Positions 21,966-30,736 are shown, counted from the stretch's first letter. The stretch is DNA of 64,000 nt from Salinispirillum sp. LH 10-3-1 (GCF_030643825.1 NZ_CP101717.1:2046001-2110000), one strand, 5' to 3'. Notes: generated by a model from the sequence alone, not told the origin. Translations and numbers: made by a program.

Positions 21966-22846
21966 CTGCCCAGCCAATCAACCCATTCTTCGCGGTACCT
22001 GCTGCTGAAGAACCCATTCAAAAAGTCGACAAGCCTGTTTTGACTCCGGGTTTCTGGAAAGGTGTGAGCAACGAGGCTTACCACGCCGCCGCCGGTATTT
22101 CCAAAAGCGGTTTGGACCATGTAGCGCACTCCCCTTCTACGTTCGAATGGGCACGCACTGCGCCAGTCGATGAAGACAAAACCGTTGCGTTTGATATGGG
22201 TACCGCCCTGCACACCCTTTTACTCGAACCTGAATTGTTCGAAAAACAGTTCATCATCGCCCCGGATTTCAACCGCCGCACGAATCAGGGCAAGGCCGAC
22301 GAAGCCGCCTTTCTGGCAGAAGTGGAAAGCCAAGGCAAAATCATCATGTCTGCCGAAGAAGGCCGCAAGCTGCCGATCATGCGCGAAAGCGTCATGGCTC
22401 ACCCGGTGGCCCGCTGGATCTTCGAGCGCGACGGCATCAACGAATCCACCATCGTCTGGAAAGACAGCATCACCGGCGAACTGTGCCGCTGCCGCCCCGA
22501 CCGTATTCTAACGGGCAATCACCCCGTCATTGTGGACGTGAAAAAAGTAGACGGCCTTGAGCGTTTTGAAAAACACGTTGAGGAATTCCGGTACCACGTC
22601 CAAGACGCCATGTACACGGACGGCTATGAACAACACTTCGGCGCTCGCCCCACCTTCTTGTTTCTGGCCGTCAGCAGCACGGTAAGTGCAGGCCGCTATG
22701 CGGTGGATGTGGTTGAGCTGCCCGACGACTGGAAAGCCGCCGGTTACGACCTGTACCGGCGCGACCTTCATACCTACCACGCTTGCCGTGAGGCAGACGA
22801 CTGGATGCACATTCGCACCCTGCAACGCCCCCGCTGGGCAAACTGA
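21962..22846 (+). CDS. RecE-like PD-(D/E)XK exonuclease
   Basis: 294 residues with the exonuclease VIII C-terminal (DUF3799) pattern: GVSNEAYHAAAGISKSGL, FDMGTALHTLLLEPE, CRCRPDRI, then IVDVKKVDG and YHVQDAMYTDGY, which supply the Asp, the D-x-K and the Tyr/Gln of the active site. It resects double-stranded DNA from 5' ends to give substrates for the RecT-like protein encoded next. Together they form a RecET-type recombination pair. Confidence 0.88.
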   Translation: MTAQPINPFFAVPAAEEPIQKVDKPVLTPGFWKGVSNEAYHAAAGISKSGLDHVAHSPSTFEWARTAPVDEDKTVAFDMGTALHTLLLEPELFEKQFIIAPDFNRRTNQGKADEAAFLAEVESQGKIIMSAEEGRKLPIMRESVMAHPVARWIFERDGINESTIVWKDSITGELCRCRPDRILTGNHPVIVDVKKVDGLERFEKHVEEFRYHVQDAMYTDGYEQHFGARPTFLFLAVSSTVSAGRYAVDVVELPDDWKAAGYDLYRRDLHTYHACREADDWMHIRTLQRPRWAN

Positions 22847-22868
22847 ATTCATTCCGAGGAACCACACC

Positions 22869-23870
22869 ATGACCGTACAACAAATCAACCCGAACAATGA
22901 AATGGCCGTGCAGAGTAGCCACGAACTCGAGTACATGCTGTTCAACGACAAAGCCATGGAGCAGATGTACAAAGTGGCTGAAATCATGGCCAGCGGAAAA
23001 GCAACGGTTCCAGCGCACCTGCAGGGCAACACTGCCGACTGTTTGGCCATTGTTATGCAGGCCGCGCAGTGGCGCATGAACCCGTTCCCAGTGGCGCAGA
23101 AGACGCACGTAGTCAGTGGCACCCTAGGTTATGAAGCGCAGTTGGTGAACGCCGTCATAACCACAATGGCCCCCACGAAAGACCGGTTGCACTTTGAGTG
23201 GTTTGGCGCCTGGGAAAAAGTGGTTGGAAAGTTCGTTGAGAAGCAAGGCCAAAAAGGCACCTACAAAGCCCCTGCGTGGACAGCCAAAGATGAAGAAGGC
23301 CTTGGTGTTCGTGTATGGGCAACCCTGAAAGGAGAAGACGAACCCCGCTTTCTGGATTTACTACTGACACAAGCTCAAGTGCGCAATTCAACCTTATGGG
23401 CTGGCGACCCAAAACAGCAACTTGCTTACCTCGCCATCAAGCGTTGGTCACGCCTGTACTGCCCGGACGTGATCATGGGTGTGTACACACCGGATGAACT
23501 GCAAGAGATCCCTGAACGCGAAATCAACCCAATGCCTTCCCAGTCGGCGGCACCGAAGAAGCACCGTGTCTTTGAAGAAGCTGAAGCGGTTGAAGCCGAA
23601 CAGGCAGAAACCAACAGCCAGGCTACAGAGCAGCAGCCTGAACAAAAAACCCAAGCCGAAACCAACCCTTTCATGCAGGCAGAGCCCGAGCAGGAACCAA
23701 CACCGTTGCCGGTATTGCTCGAAGCACTGGGCAACTGCCGCTCACGTGAATCTCTTGACGAGTGGAAAGCATTGGCGAGTGCGTGGCCGGAAGGCACGCC
23801 GGTTCACGGAAAGCTCATGCAGGCCTATCAGGCGCACATTGCCACCCTGAAAACCAAAGCCGCTGAATAA
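22869..23870 (+). CDS. recT: RecT-like single-strand annealing protein
   Basis: 333 residues from the ATG at 22869; the longer frame to 22686 is inside the nuclease gene. The RecT core includes NTADCLAIVMQAAQWRMNPF, TLGYEAQLVNAVI, and NSTLWAGDPKQQLAYLAIKRWSRLY. The C-terminal third is a long Glu/Gln/Pro-rich tail and a short helical end, possibly a contact site for host SSB or partner proteins. It anneals complementary strands. Confidence 0.88.
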   Translation: MTVQQINPNNEMAVQSSHELEYMLFNDKAMEQMYKVAEIMASGKATVPAHLQGNTADCLAIVMQAAQWRMNPFPVAQKTHVVSGTLGYEAQLVNAVITTMAPTKDRLHFEWFGAWEKVVGKFVEKQGQKGTYKAPAWTAKDEEGLGVRVWATLKGEDEPRFLDLLLTQAQVRNSTLWAGDPKQQLAYLAIKRWSRLYCPDVIMGVYTPDELQEIPEREINPMPSQSAAPKKHRVFEEAEAVEAEQAETNSQATEQQPEQKTQAETNPFMQAEPEQEPTPLPVLLEALGNCRSRESLDEWKALASAWPEGTPVHGKLMQAYQAHIATLKTKAAE

Positions 23871-23904
23871 GCGGCCTCACCTGAATTCTACTGAGGACAC
23901 GACC

Positions 23905-25194
23905 ATGACCGCACAACCCAAACTGGTAGAAACCGAAGCTGCAACAACTGAGTTGGTAGTTCAATCGAAACCCGCCTTGCTGAATGCCAACTTCGACGCA
24001 GTGACAGAGCGCCTTGAGCGCGAGCTGGAAAAATACGATGTATTGGTGACCGTCGACACCCTAGCGGATGCCAAGAAGCTGGCGACCGAACTGAACAAAA
24101 CCGCAACTGAATTTAAGACCCGCCGGAAAGCGGTAGTTGATGAAGTGTCAGCACCCATCAAAGACTTTGAAGCAAAGGTGAAAGAGTTGGTCGATAAGTG
24201 CTTGGCCGGGCGTCAAAAACTACTGGACCAGATCAAGAAGTTTGAAGACAAGACCCGCGACCAAGCCGAAAACCTGCTGGCGGAGCACCTTGTTTCATTG
24301 AATGAAGAACACGGTGTCCACCCAGAAAACCAAACGGCCGAATACCATGACCTGATAAAGGTCACCGCTGTAACCGCCAAGGGCAATCTCACCAAGGCAG
24401 TTAAGGACACCCTGGCTCAACGAGTGCGCGATGACAAAGCGGTTCAAGACCGCACAGATAAACGCTTACTGATGCTGGAAAACGCCAGCTATAAAGCAGG
24501 CTTAAAAGCCCCGCTCACCCGCGCCCACGTTGAAACCTTTCTGTTTGTCGATGACGCAACCTATGAGCAACGCCTTAACACCATGATGCAGTCAGAACTT
24601 CAGCGCGAGAAAGTGGCTGAAGAAAAAATGCGCGAAAGCATCCAGAAGGAAAACGACGCCAAAGCTGCACAAGAAGCCAAGGAAAAAGCTGCCGCACAAA
24701 CTGCAGTCGTTCAAACGGAACCAGTTGCGCAACCTGAGCCAGCAGCCGAATCGGGATTGAGTGAAGCCGACAAACTGCGCCAACGTGCCCGTGAAATCGA
24801 CCAAGCAGCCAACTACACCGATGACGCCGCCGCGTATCGCCGCGAGAAAGCCGAAGCAGCCGAGCTGGTACGCCAAGCCAATGCGCTCGATGCGCAGCAA
24901 TCAGAGCCGGTTGTGAAGTCCGAAGAGCCAGTGCAGTACAACGCCACGCCTGATCGCACAGGTGTTTGGGGAAGCCCTATGGGAGCAAAGCCAAGCATTG
25001 ACCTGATCGTCGGTGTATACGACCAACCAGACACCCACCGCAAAGCAACGGCCACACTGGAACAAGGCGCTGAATTCGCCAAAGCCATGACCGCCGACCA
25101 GCCGAACACGGTATACGCCATGTGGGTGAACAGCATCGCCAATAGCCCTGCTGCCCTCTTTCTGAACGGCCAAACCTACTTGATGGAAGCCTAA
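23905..25194 (+). CDS. DUF1351-like coiled-coil phage protein
   Basis: 429 residues. The N-terminal 260 are charged, helical coiled coil (VDTLADAKKLATELNKTATE, DFEAKVKELVDKCLAGRQ), matching DUF1351 proteins that accompany phage recombination genes. A Gln/Ala/Glu linker follows, and a C-terminal domain (PSIDLIVGVYDQPDTHRK, TVYAMWVNSIANSPAALFLN) that I do not recognise. Between recT and a DnaQ-like exonuclease, it may hold recombination proteins together. Confidence 0.68.
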   Translation: MTAQPKLVETEAATTELVVQSKPALLNANFDAVTERLERELEKYDVLVTVDTLADAKKLATELNKTATEFKTRRKAVVDEVSAPIKDFEAKVKELVDKCLAGRQKLLDQIKKFEDKTRDQAENLLAEHLVSLNEEHGVHPENQTAEYHDLIKVTAVTAKGNLTKAVKDTLAQRVRDDKAVQDRTDKRLLMLENASYKAGLKAPLTRAHVETFLFVDDATYEQRLNTMMQSELQREKVAEEKMRESIQKENDAKAAQEAKEKAAAQTAVVQTEPVAQPEPAAESGLSEADKLRQRAREIDQAANYTDDAAAYRREKAEAAELVRQANALDAQQSEPVVKSEEPVQYNATPDRTGVWGSPMGAKPSIDLIVGVYDQPDTHRKATATLEQGAEFAKAMTADQPNTVYAMWVNSIANSPAALFLNGQTYLMEA

Positions 25195-25227
25195 CGGCTT
25201 CCTAACCCAACAATCGAGGAACCGACC

Positions 25228-25845
25228 ATGAATCTGATTCTTGCTTACGACACCGAAACCACCGGCTTGCCACTCTGGAAAGACCCTTCAGACCACCCAG
25301 ACCAGCCGCATTTGGTGCAACTTGCCGCGTGCGTAGTGGATACTGACGCCCGCGAAATCGTGCAAAGCATGGATGTCATCATTCGCCCGGAAGGCTGGGA
25401 AATTCCCGACGAAGTAGCTGCCATTCACGGCATCAATACGGATTTGGCAGCAGCCGTTGGCGTCCCTGAAAAGGTAGCCGTCGATATGTTCCTCAGCCTG
25501 TGGCGTGGCCGCACCCGCATGGCCCACAACGAACAATTCGACGCGCGCATCATGCGCATTGCAAGCATGCGCCACATGGGTGAATTGGTAGCCGATCGCT
25601 GGAAAGATACCGGCGAAAGCATTTGCACTGCTCGGTTATCAACGCCGGTGTGTGCATTGCCCCCCACCGACAAAATGAAAGCCGCGAAGCGTTTCCACCA
25701 CAAAACACCCAACCTCACCGAAGCCTACGAAACCCTTACAGGTAAAACCATGGTGAACGCGCATACGGCCATGGCCGATGTACTGGCTTGCATCGAAGTG
25801 TACTGGGCGATCTTGGACGCGACCAACGCACCGGAGGCAGCATGA
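25228..25845 (+). CDS. DnaQ-like 3'-5' exonuclease (DEDDh)
   Basis: 205 residues. The DEDDh motifs are complete: DTETTGLP near the start, AHNEQFDARI in the middle, and AHTAMADVLAC with the final His and Asp. The Leu/Val-rich QLAACVVD segment fits exonuclease I motifs. It would trim 3' ends during recombination or repair. The stop overlaps the following start codon (ATGA). Confidence 0.85.
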   Translation: MNLILAYDTETTGLPLWKDPSDHPDQPHLVQLAACVVDTDAREIVQSMDVIIRPEGWEIPDEVAAIHGINTDLAAAVGVPEKVAVDMFLSLWRGRTRMAHNEQFDARIMRIASMRHMGELVADRWKDTGESICTARLSTPVCALPPTDKMKAAKRFHHKTPNLTEAYETLTGKTMVNAHTAMADVLACIEVYWAILDATNAPEAA

Positions 25846-26204
25846 TCGAATTTCTTCACTCACCTGGTAATCTGACGGCGAAAACTATTCAGGCCGATGG
25901 CACCGTGGCAGCAGTCCATGCACAACTAGGCCAACCAGAATATGACGTGCTGTTGGCCGCCATGCAGCAAATCGACGAACTGCGCGAAGAGCGGGACCAG
26001 TTTGCTATGGCGTTGGATGTCGAGAACACCAGTACATCAGGCTTAGTGCGATGTTATCAGCAGGTTATAGCAGACCTTAATAACTACACCCGTGCCAGCG
26101 TGCACGGCGGCAAGGAAATGCCCTTCTACAACGAAGCGTGCGTGTTACTGCGCCGGATGGCGGAGATTGATCGCACTGGCCGGACAGGGAGGAAGGTAGC
26201 GTGA
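25842..26204 (+). CDS. small helical phage protein
   Basis: 120 residues starting on the overlap with the exonuclease. Helical and charged, with QIDELREERDQFAMALDVEN as a coiled-coil stretch. Phage proteins of this size between recombination and methylation genes are common and uncharacterised. It overlaps the methyltransferase by four bases. Confidence 0.65.
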   Translation: MIEFLHSPGNLTAKTIQADGTVAAVHAQLGQPEYDVLLAAMQQIDELREERDQFAMALDVENTSTSGLVRCYQQVIADLNNYTRASVHGGKEMPFYNEACVLLRRMAEIDRTGRTGRKVA

Positions 26205-27868
26205 ACCAATACCGCACCACACCTCAAATGGGCCTATACGTCGATGAATTATTGGTTGATAACTTCGCCGGCGGCGGTGGTGCCAGCACCGGCATTGAGG
26301 CCGCTTTAGGTCGCCCGGTAGATATCGCAATCAATCACGACCTTGATGCCGTCAGCATGCACACGGTAAACCACCCTCACACTCGCCACTATTGTGAGTC
26401 CGTATGGGAAGTGAACCCGCGTGAAATCACCTACGGCCTACCTGTTGGCTTGGCTTGGTTTTCGCCCGACTGCAAGCACTTCAGCAAGGCAAAAGGCGGC
26501 ACACCAGTAAGCAAAGAGATTCGCGGCCTTGCATGGGTTGCCGTACGTTGGGCTGCGACCGTACGCCCACGCGTCATCATGTTAGAGAACGTTGAAGAGT
26601 TCATGACATGGGGGCCAATCGTAGACGGCAAACCGTGCAAACGACGCAAGGGGCAAACATTCAATGCCTTCATAAACGCACTCAAGCGACTAGGTTACGC
26701 CGTAGAAACTCGCGTGCTGCGTGCCAGCGACTTCGGCGCACCCACAATTCGCAAACGCCTGTTTCTGGTGGCACGTTGCGACGGCCAGCCGATTGTATGG
26801 CCAGAACCCACCCACGGTGACCCAGCGGCCAAAGGATTCAAACAGTCTGGCTTAAAGCCATGGCAAACAGCGGCGGATATTATCGACTGGTCGATTCCCT
26901 GCCCTTCAATCTTTGGCCGTAAAAAGCCATTGGCAGAAAACACGCTGCGCAGAATCGCACGCGGCATTCAGCGGTTCGTATTCGACAATCCAAAACCTTA
27001 TATCGTGCGCATAGGCCAACAGGGTTTTGGTGGCGATGGCATGCAGTACAGCATTGATAGCCCACTGACCACGATTACAACCAAAGCAGAACACTGCTTA
27101 GTAGTTCCCCACATCACCAAGTTCCGCAATGGCAGCACCGGAACATCCATGGATGAACCACTACATACCATTACTGCGGGCGGAGACATGGGCCGTCCGG
27201 GAACGCCCACGACAATGGGGCTGGTAACTGCCCTTCTGGCCAAGCACTACGGCGGCGGCTACACCGGTGCTGGTTCAGAGCTTACCGACCCACTGCATAC
27301 CGTCACCACGACCGATCACAACGCCCTTGTGGCAGCAAGCATGGTTAAGCTTCGTGGTACAAACATTGGCAGTGAACTGGATTCGCCCTTGCATACCGTT
27401 TCGGCGGGCGGCACCCACCATGCGTTAGTCACAAGCCATATCGTCAAAATGAAGAATAATCAGGATGCGCAGTCAGTAACGGAGCCTTTACCGACGCTGA
27501 CCATGCGTGACCACGTTGGCGAAGTACGCGCGTTCCTGATCAAGTACTACGGCACCAATGTTGGCCACTCCCTCAATGAGCCTTTGCAGACAGTCACCAC
27601 CAAGGATCGCTTTGGTTTGGTCGTCGTTAAAGGCGAGCTCTACCAGATCGTAGACATTGGCATGCGAATGCTGGAGCCGCACGAACTCTTTGCTGCTCAA
27701 GGCTTTCCGGCTGATTACATCATCGACCGCAACGCCGAAGGCAAGCCACGCCCGAAATACCAACAAGTTGCGCGGTGCGGAAACTCAGTATGCCCACCGG
27801 TTGCGGCGGCGCTGGTGCAGGCAAACATGGTGAGCGAACAATCCAACAAACGGAGGGCTGTTGCATGA
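26201..27868 (+). CDS. C5 cytosine DNA methyltransferase with repeat-rich target-recognition region
   Basis: 555 residues. Motif I is VDNFAGGGGASTGIEAAL. Motif IV reads SPDCKHFSKAKGG, with Asp before the catalytic Cys in place of the usual Pro. Motif VI is MLENVEEF and motif VIII TIRKRLFLVAR. Motifs IX and X are near the C-terminus (FAAQGFPADYI, CGNSVCPPVAAAL). Residues 284-468 hold six copies of a roughly 32-residue unit built around PLxTxT. No restriction endonuclease is next to it, so it is probably an orphan that protects phage DNA from host cutting. The target sequence cannot be read off. Confidence 0.9.
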   Translation: MNQYRTTPQMGLYVDELLVDNFAGGGGASTGIEAALGRPVDIAINHDLDAVSMHTVNHPHTRHYCESVWEVNPREITYGLPVGLAWFSPDCKHFSKAKGGTPVSKEIRGLAWVAVRWAATVRPRVIMLENVEEFMTWGPIVDGKPCKRRKGQTFNAFINALKRLGYAVETRVLRASDFGAPTIRKRLFLVARCDGQPIVWPEPTHGDPAAKGFKQSGLKPWQTAADIIDWSIPCPSIFGRKKPLAENTLRRIARGIQRFVFDNPKPYIVRIGQQGFGGDGMQYSIDSPLTTITTKAEHCLVVPHITKFRNGSTGTSMDEPLHTITAGGDMGRPGTPTTMGLVTALLAKHYGGGYTGAGSELTDPLHTVTTTDHNALVAASMVKLRGTNIGSELDSPLHTVSAGGTHHALVTSHIVKMKNNQDAQSVTEPLPTLTMRDHVGEVRAFLIKYYGTNVGHSLNEPLQTVTTKDRFGLVVVKGELYQIVDIGMRMLEPHELFAAQGFPADYIIDRNAEGKPRPKYQQVARCGNSVCPPVAAALVQANMVSEQSNKRRAVA

Positions 27869-28110
27869 ACTGGAACCCAACGGACACAGCACCACGTGAC
27901 GGCACACTGCTGCGCCTGTTGGTGCAATACGAAGAACACCCACTTGATGATGACAATACCCAGCCGCAAGAAACTATCGGCTTCAATACGCTCGATCAGA
28001 GCGGTATTGATGATTGGCATTTTGCCGGGTGGGATTGGAGTCACGACAGCTTTGCCCAGGGTATTGGAGAAGTGGTCGGCTGGTTGCCAATGGGGAGCAA
28101 AAACGAATGA
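27865..28110 (+). CDS. DUF551-like small phage protein
   Basis: 81 residues starting on an ATGA overlap with the methyltransferase. It begins MNWNPTDTAPRDGTLLRLLV, a pattern shared by short phage proteins that also carry a closing GWLPM. Trp-rich (DDWHFAGWDWSHDSF). Function unknown in this family. Confidence 0.7.
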   Translation: MNWNPTDTAPRDGTLLRLLVQYEEHPLDDDNTQPQETIGFNTLDQSGIDDWHFAGWDWSHDSFAQGIGEVVGWLPMGSKNE

Positions 28111-28481
28111 ACTCACTACTCTTTATAGGCAGAGACATAAACGGCAAGCCTGTTCGATTAGGGCAAACCGTTGAGCTGGTAGGCAGTTACGTGGCAGAGC
28201 GATCACTGTATACGCGGCACAAAGTGCTTGCGCGTGTTTTTCCCCCTGCCCTTCACCGCCTGTGGTTTGCAGTTCATGGCCTTACTGGTCCAGTCGTGAA
28301 GTTGAGCAATGGAACAATGATGTTCCTCTCTCAGTGCAGGGTTATAGAAGAGCCGGAAAAGGAAGAAAGTGACAGCGCTTCATGGGGCAAAGTTTTAGAA
28401 ATCATCGGTTGGGCACCAAGCCATGTATTGGCCAAGTCCCTTCACAACAATAGCGCCACCATTCAGGATCGACGGAGGTAG
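28107..28481 (+). CDS. small phage protein with beta-barrel-like N-terminus
   Basis: 124 residues starting on an ATGA overlap with the preceding gene. The first half (GKPVRLGQTVELVGSYVAER) looks like a short SH3-like barrel; the second half is polar. No family recognised. It ends two bases before the excisionase-like gene. Confidence 0.6.
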   Translation: MNSLLFIGRDINGKPVRLGQTVELVGSYVAERSLYTRHKVLARVFPPALHRLWFAVHGLTGPVVKLSNGTMMFLSQCRVIEEPEKEESDSASWGKVLEIIGWAPSHVLAKSLHNNSATIQDRRR

Positions 28482-28483
28482 GT

Positions 28484-28714
28484 ATGGCCATTGAAGTGCA
28501 GTACATAAAAATCACCGACTTTATGAACACCTATTTCAAGCCGGGCCAAGCCCCTGCACGAAACACGGTGATCAACATGATCGAACGGAAGGAGATACCC
28601 GGAAAAAGATTCGGCAAGGTGTACTACATCAACCGACATGAATGGGAAAAGCGCTTAGACGCTGAGACTGAGAACGACATAGACCCGCTGGTTAAAATGG
28701 TGATGAACGGATAA
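28484..28714 (+). CDS. excisionase-like DNA-binding protein
   Basis: 76 residues with the winged-helix pattern ITDFMNTYFK, ARNTVINMIERKEIPGKRF, YYINRHEWEKRL typical of Xis/AlpA proteins. It lies just before the integrase with a one-base stop/start overlap (TAATG), so the two are made together. It would bend attachment DNA and favour excision. Confidence 0.75.
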   Translation: MAIEVQYIKITDFMNTYFKPGQAPARNTVINMIERKEIPGKRFGKVYYINRHEWEKRLDAETENDIDPLVKMVMNG

Positions 28715-29835
28715 TGGCGCCGAGAAGACGAAGCCGGAACACGGCAAACTTGCCACCCAACCTCTATATAGTGGCTGGCAAGTATTACCAGTATCGACGA
28801 CCAACAGACGGCAAGCGCTTTGGCATGGGAACGGACAAAGCACGCGCAGTTGCTGCAGCCCAGCAACTGAACTCTATGCTGGTCAGCTTGCCCGGCGCTG
28901 AAAGTGCTGTTGAGCGCGCAACACGTCCAGACACTTTGCTCATGCGTGACTTCATCAAGCACTACTACGAAAAGCTGCTTCCAAAACGGAAGCTGGCAGA
29001 GAAGTCGCAGAAGATGCACCACTGGAAGCGGAAGTACATTGCGGAAGCGCTTGGTAACTACTCGGTCGATGAAATTGACGTGCGGGACGTGGCTAAATTC
29101 TTAGGCGGCTACCCACCCACCACCAGTAACCAGTACCGGGCTCTGCTGGTCGATATTTTCCGCCATGCGGTCGCCGAAGGTTATTGCCGTGAAAATCCTG
29201 CTGAACTCACCATTCCGCAGATCGGTGAGAAGCGGCGCAAGCGGATGACGGTTGAACAGTACCAGGCCATTCATGCAGCGTCGGCACTATGGCTACAGAA
29301 CGCCATGGACTTAGCATTACTGACACTGCAACGGCGCGGTGACGTGGTGGCCATGCGCTGGGAGAATGTTCGGGAAGGTGCGCTGTACGTGATTCAGGAA
29401 AAGACGAAAAAGCATGATACTGGGTATCTGCGCATCATCATTGGCCCAGAGCTGGATGCAGTCATCAAGCGTTGCCGCGATAGTGTGCCATCACCTTTTC
29501 TGGTTCACCGGCGCCCCATTACCCAACACAAAGCACAACGCGATGCACTGGAACACTGGACGCAAGTACGTGGGGATTTTCTACAAAAAGCGTTCGCAAA
29601 AGTTCGTGACAGCCTGCCGGAACTTGCCAACATGACCGCCGAAGAACGTCCCACTTTTCATGAAATTAGAGCGCTAGGCATTAAGCTTTACCGGGACGCC
29701 GGGCAGAATCCGCAGCACTTGGCGGGGCACGCGCAAGAGCGCATGACGAAGAACTACGAAGCAGGACACGACGAGATTCGGTGGGTTGAAGCGGTGGCTT
29801 CCGGGCTGACATTGCCGCTCAAAACTACTGTATAG
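28714..29835 (+). CDS. int: tyrosine-type phage integrase
   Basis: 373 residues. The N-terminal arm-binding domain includes KYYQYRRPTDGKRFGMG, the core-binding domain follows (FIKHYYEKLLPKRK), and the catalytic domain shows LQRRGDVVAMRW (first Arg), KTKKHDTGYL (Lys), TFHEIRALG (His-x-x-Arg) and LAGHAQERMTKNYEAG (His and the Tyr nucleophile). The gene ends 94 bases from the 3' end of a tRNA-Ala gene, so it most likely integrates there. Confidence 0.93.
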   Translation: MAPRRRSRNTANLPPNLYIVAGKYYQYRRPTDGKRFGMGTDKARAVAAAQQLNSMLVSLPGAESAVERATRPDTLLMRDFIKHYYEKLLPKRKLAEKSQKMHHWKRKYIAEALGNYSVDEIDVRDVAKFLGGYPPTTSNQYRALLVDIFRHAVAEGYCRENPAELTIPQIGEKRRKRMTVEQYQAIHAASALWLQNAMDLALLTLQRRGDVVAMRWENVREGALYVIQEKTKKHDTGYLRIIIGPELDAVIKRCRDSVPSPFLVHRRPITQHKAQRDALEHWTQVRGDFLQKAFAKVRDSLPELANMTAEERPTFHEIRALGIKLYRDAGQNPQHLAGHAQERMTKNYEAGHDEIRWVEAVASGLTLPLKTTV

Positions 29836-29843
29836 AAGTTTCG

Positions 29844-29876
29844 TTTTACTAAAGTATTACTAGGGTTTTACTAAAG
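29844..29876. repeat. three tandem 11-bp repeats beside the attachment site
   Basis: Units TTTTACTAAAG, TATTACTAGGG and TTTTACTAAAG follow one another without gaps; the first and third are identical. A further TACTAAAG lies inverted at 29920-29927 next to the tRNA. One turn of DNA per unit fits binding sites for the integrase arm domain or the excisionase. Confidence 0.6.
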
Positions 29877-29887
29877 CAGAAATGAAA

Positions 29888-29923
29888 AAAGGCAAACCAA
29901 CCGTAAGTGATTGATTTGCCTTT
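29888..29923. terminator. bidirectional terminator between integrase and tRNA-Ala
   Basis: AAAGGCAAA and TTTGCCTTT pair across 18 bases; a run of A precedes and T-rich sequence follows. It can end integrase transcription on the plus strand and tRNA transcription on the minus strand. Confidence 0.6.
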
Positions 29924-29929
29924 AGTATT

Positions 29930-29960
29930 TGGTGGAGCTAAGCGGGATCGAACCGCTGAC
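29930..29960. other. probable attachment-site junction (attL or attR) in the tRNA 3' end
   Basis: Phage DNA with the integrase ends against the intact 3' end of tRNA-Ala, and host genes lie on the other side. Integrases of this type commonly use the 3' part of a tRNA and restore it with phage DNA. The other junction is outside the window, so the shared core cannot be measured. Confidence 0.55.
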
Positions 29961-30005
29961 CTCCTGCATGCCATGCAGGCGCTCTCCCAGCTGAGCTATA
30001 GCCCC
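29930..30005 (-). tRNA. tRNA-Ala(GGC)
   Basis: On the minus strand the 76 bases fold as a full tRNA: GGGGCTA acceptor arm paired at the other end, a D arm (GCTCAGCTGGGAGAGC), an anticodon stem CCTGC/GCAGG with loop ATGGCAT (anticodon GGC), a TTCGATC T loop, and an encoded CCA. The prophage integrase lies at its 3' end, and the gene is kept whole. Confidence 0.95.
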
Positions 30006-30125
30006 GTAAACTTGGGATGGCGCGTATATTAGGGTGGAGTCCGCTGTCTGTCAACAACTTTTTCTTGTTAATTCAACAGCTTGCGCCAATCTAATCACCA
30101 CCAAAAAGAGGGTTTTAGTTGTTCC

Positions 30126-30581
30126 CTACAGCTTCCAGCTTTGTACCGTATCTAGGCCATACTCACTGATCCAGCTGTCCAACTCACGCGGGTTACGCTT
30201 GATCTTCTCAACAGTCTCACCGGAATGCGGGTTACGGTATGAACCAACTTCCAGTTTAGGGCCCGTGGACTTTGCAGCAGGCTTCTTGCTGGCAGTGCCT
30301 TCGCGGGCGATAACGCGCGCAAAATAGCTTTTAAGGTCGTTGTATACCTCAGGACGGTTGCTGTGCTTACTGAGTGACTTAACCCACTCCAGCAGCTCGT
30401 CGCCTTTAGACAGGTACAATTCTTCACGACTAACGTGGAATTCTGCACTCACTTTCTGGATGGCCGCTTCGAACGCATCAAAGCCTTCAATCTTTTTAGC
30501 CTGCGCTTTGCGCTCTGCTTCCAGTGCTTCAATACGCGCTTTATAGTCTTCTATCTGCTTATCGATATCTTGTACGAACAT
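30126..30581 (-). CDS. MvaT/H-NS-family nucleoid protein
   Basis: 151 residues. The N-terminal coiled coil (DYKARIEALEAERKAQAKKI) dimerises; the linker is Lys/Ala/Ser-rich (ASKKPAAKSTGPK), and the C-terminal domain (YRNPHSGETVEKIKRNPREL, SEYGLDTVQSW) has the MvaT/MvaU-like DNA-binding end. Such proteins silence AT-rich foreign DNA. It lies outside the prophage, beyond the tRNA. About 120 bases between the tRNA and this gene hold nothing clear. Confidence 0.8.
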   Translation of the reverse strand: MFVQDIDKQIEDYKARIEALEAERKAQAKKIEGFDAFEAAIQKVSAEFHVSREELYLSKGDELLEWVKSLSKHSNRPEVYNDLKSYFARVIAREGTASKKPAAKSTGPKLEVGSYRNPHSGETVEKIKRNPRELDSWISEYGLDTVQSWKL

Positions 30582-30736
30582 AGTATTCCCCTTTCTAGGT
30601 TTAAGTATTTGAAAAAATCAAATCATAGACCAACGAATGCCCAGGTGCTTTATGAGTAGCAGGTATACTGAGGCAAGGATGCAGATAAAACAACAGACTT
30701 ACAAAATAATTAATATAATTTTGCAAGTTACTACTA

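Larger units (their letters stand above)
1..29930. mobile_element. temperate lambdoid prophage with short-tail structural genes (left end outside window)
   Basis: The block holds a complete set of temperate phage modules: integrase and excisionase, recombination genes, repressor and Cro-like control, O/P-type replication, lysis, packaging, capsid and tail fibre. It ends at the 3' end of a tRNA-Ala gene, beyond which host housekeeping genes begin. The left end and the second attachment site are not in the window. The virion genes (portal, scaffold, N4-gp56-type capsid, adaptor) fit a short-tailed phage. No frameshifted phage gene was seen, so the element may be intact, but inducibility is inference. 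Confidence 0.93.

Noticed and set aside
26201-27868. A restriction-modification system
   Set aside because: The methyltransferase stands among phage recombination genes and no endonuclease or specificity gene is adjacent; an orphan protective enzyme is more likely.
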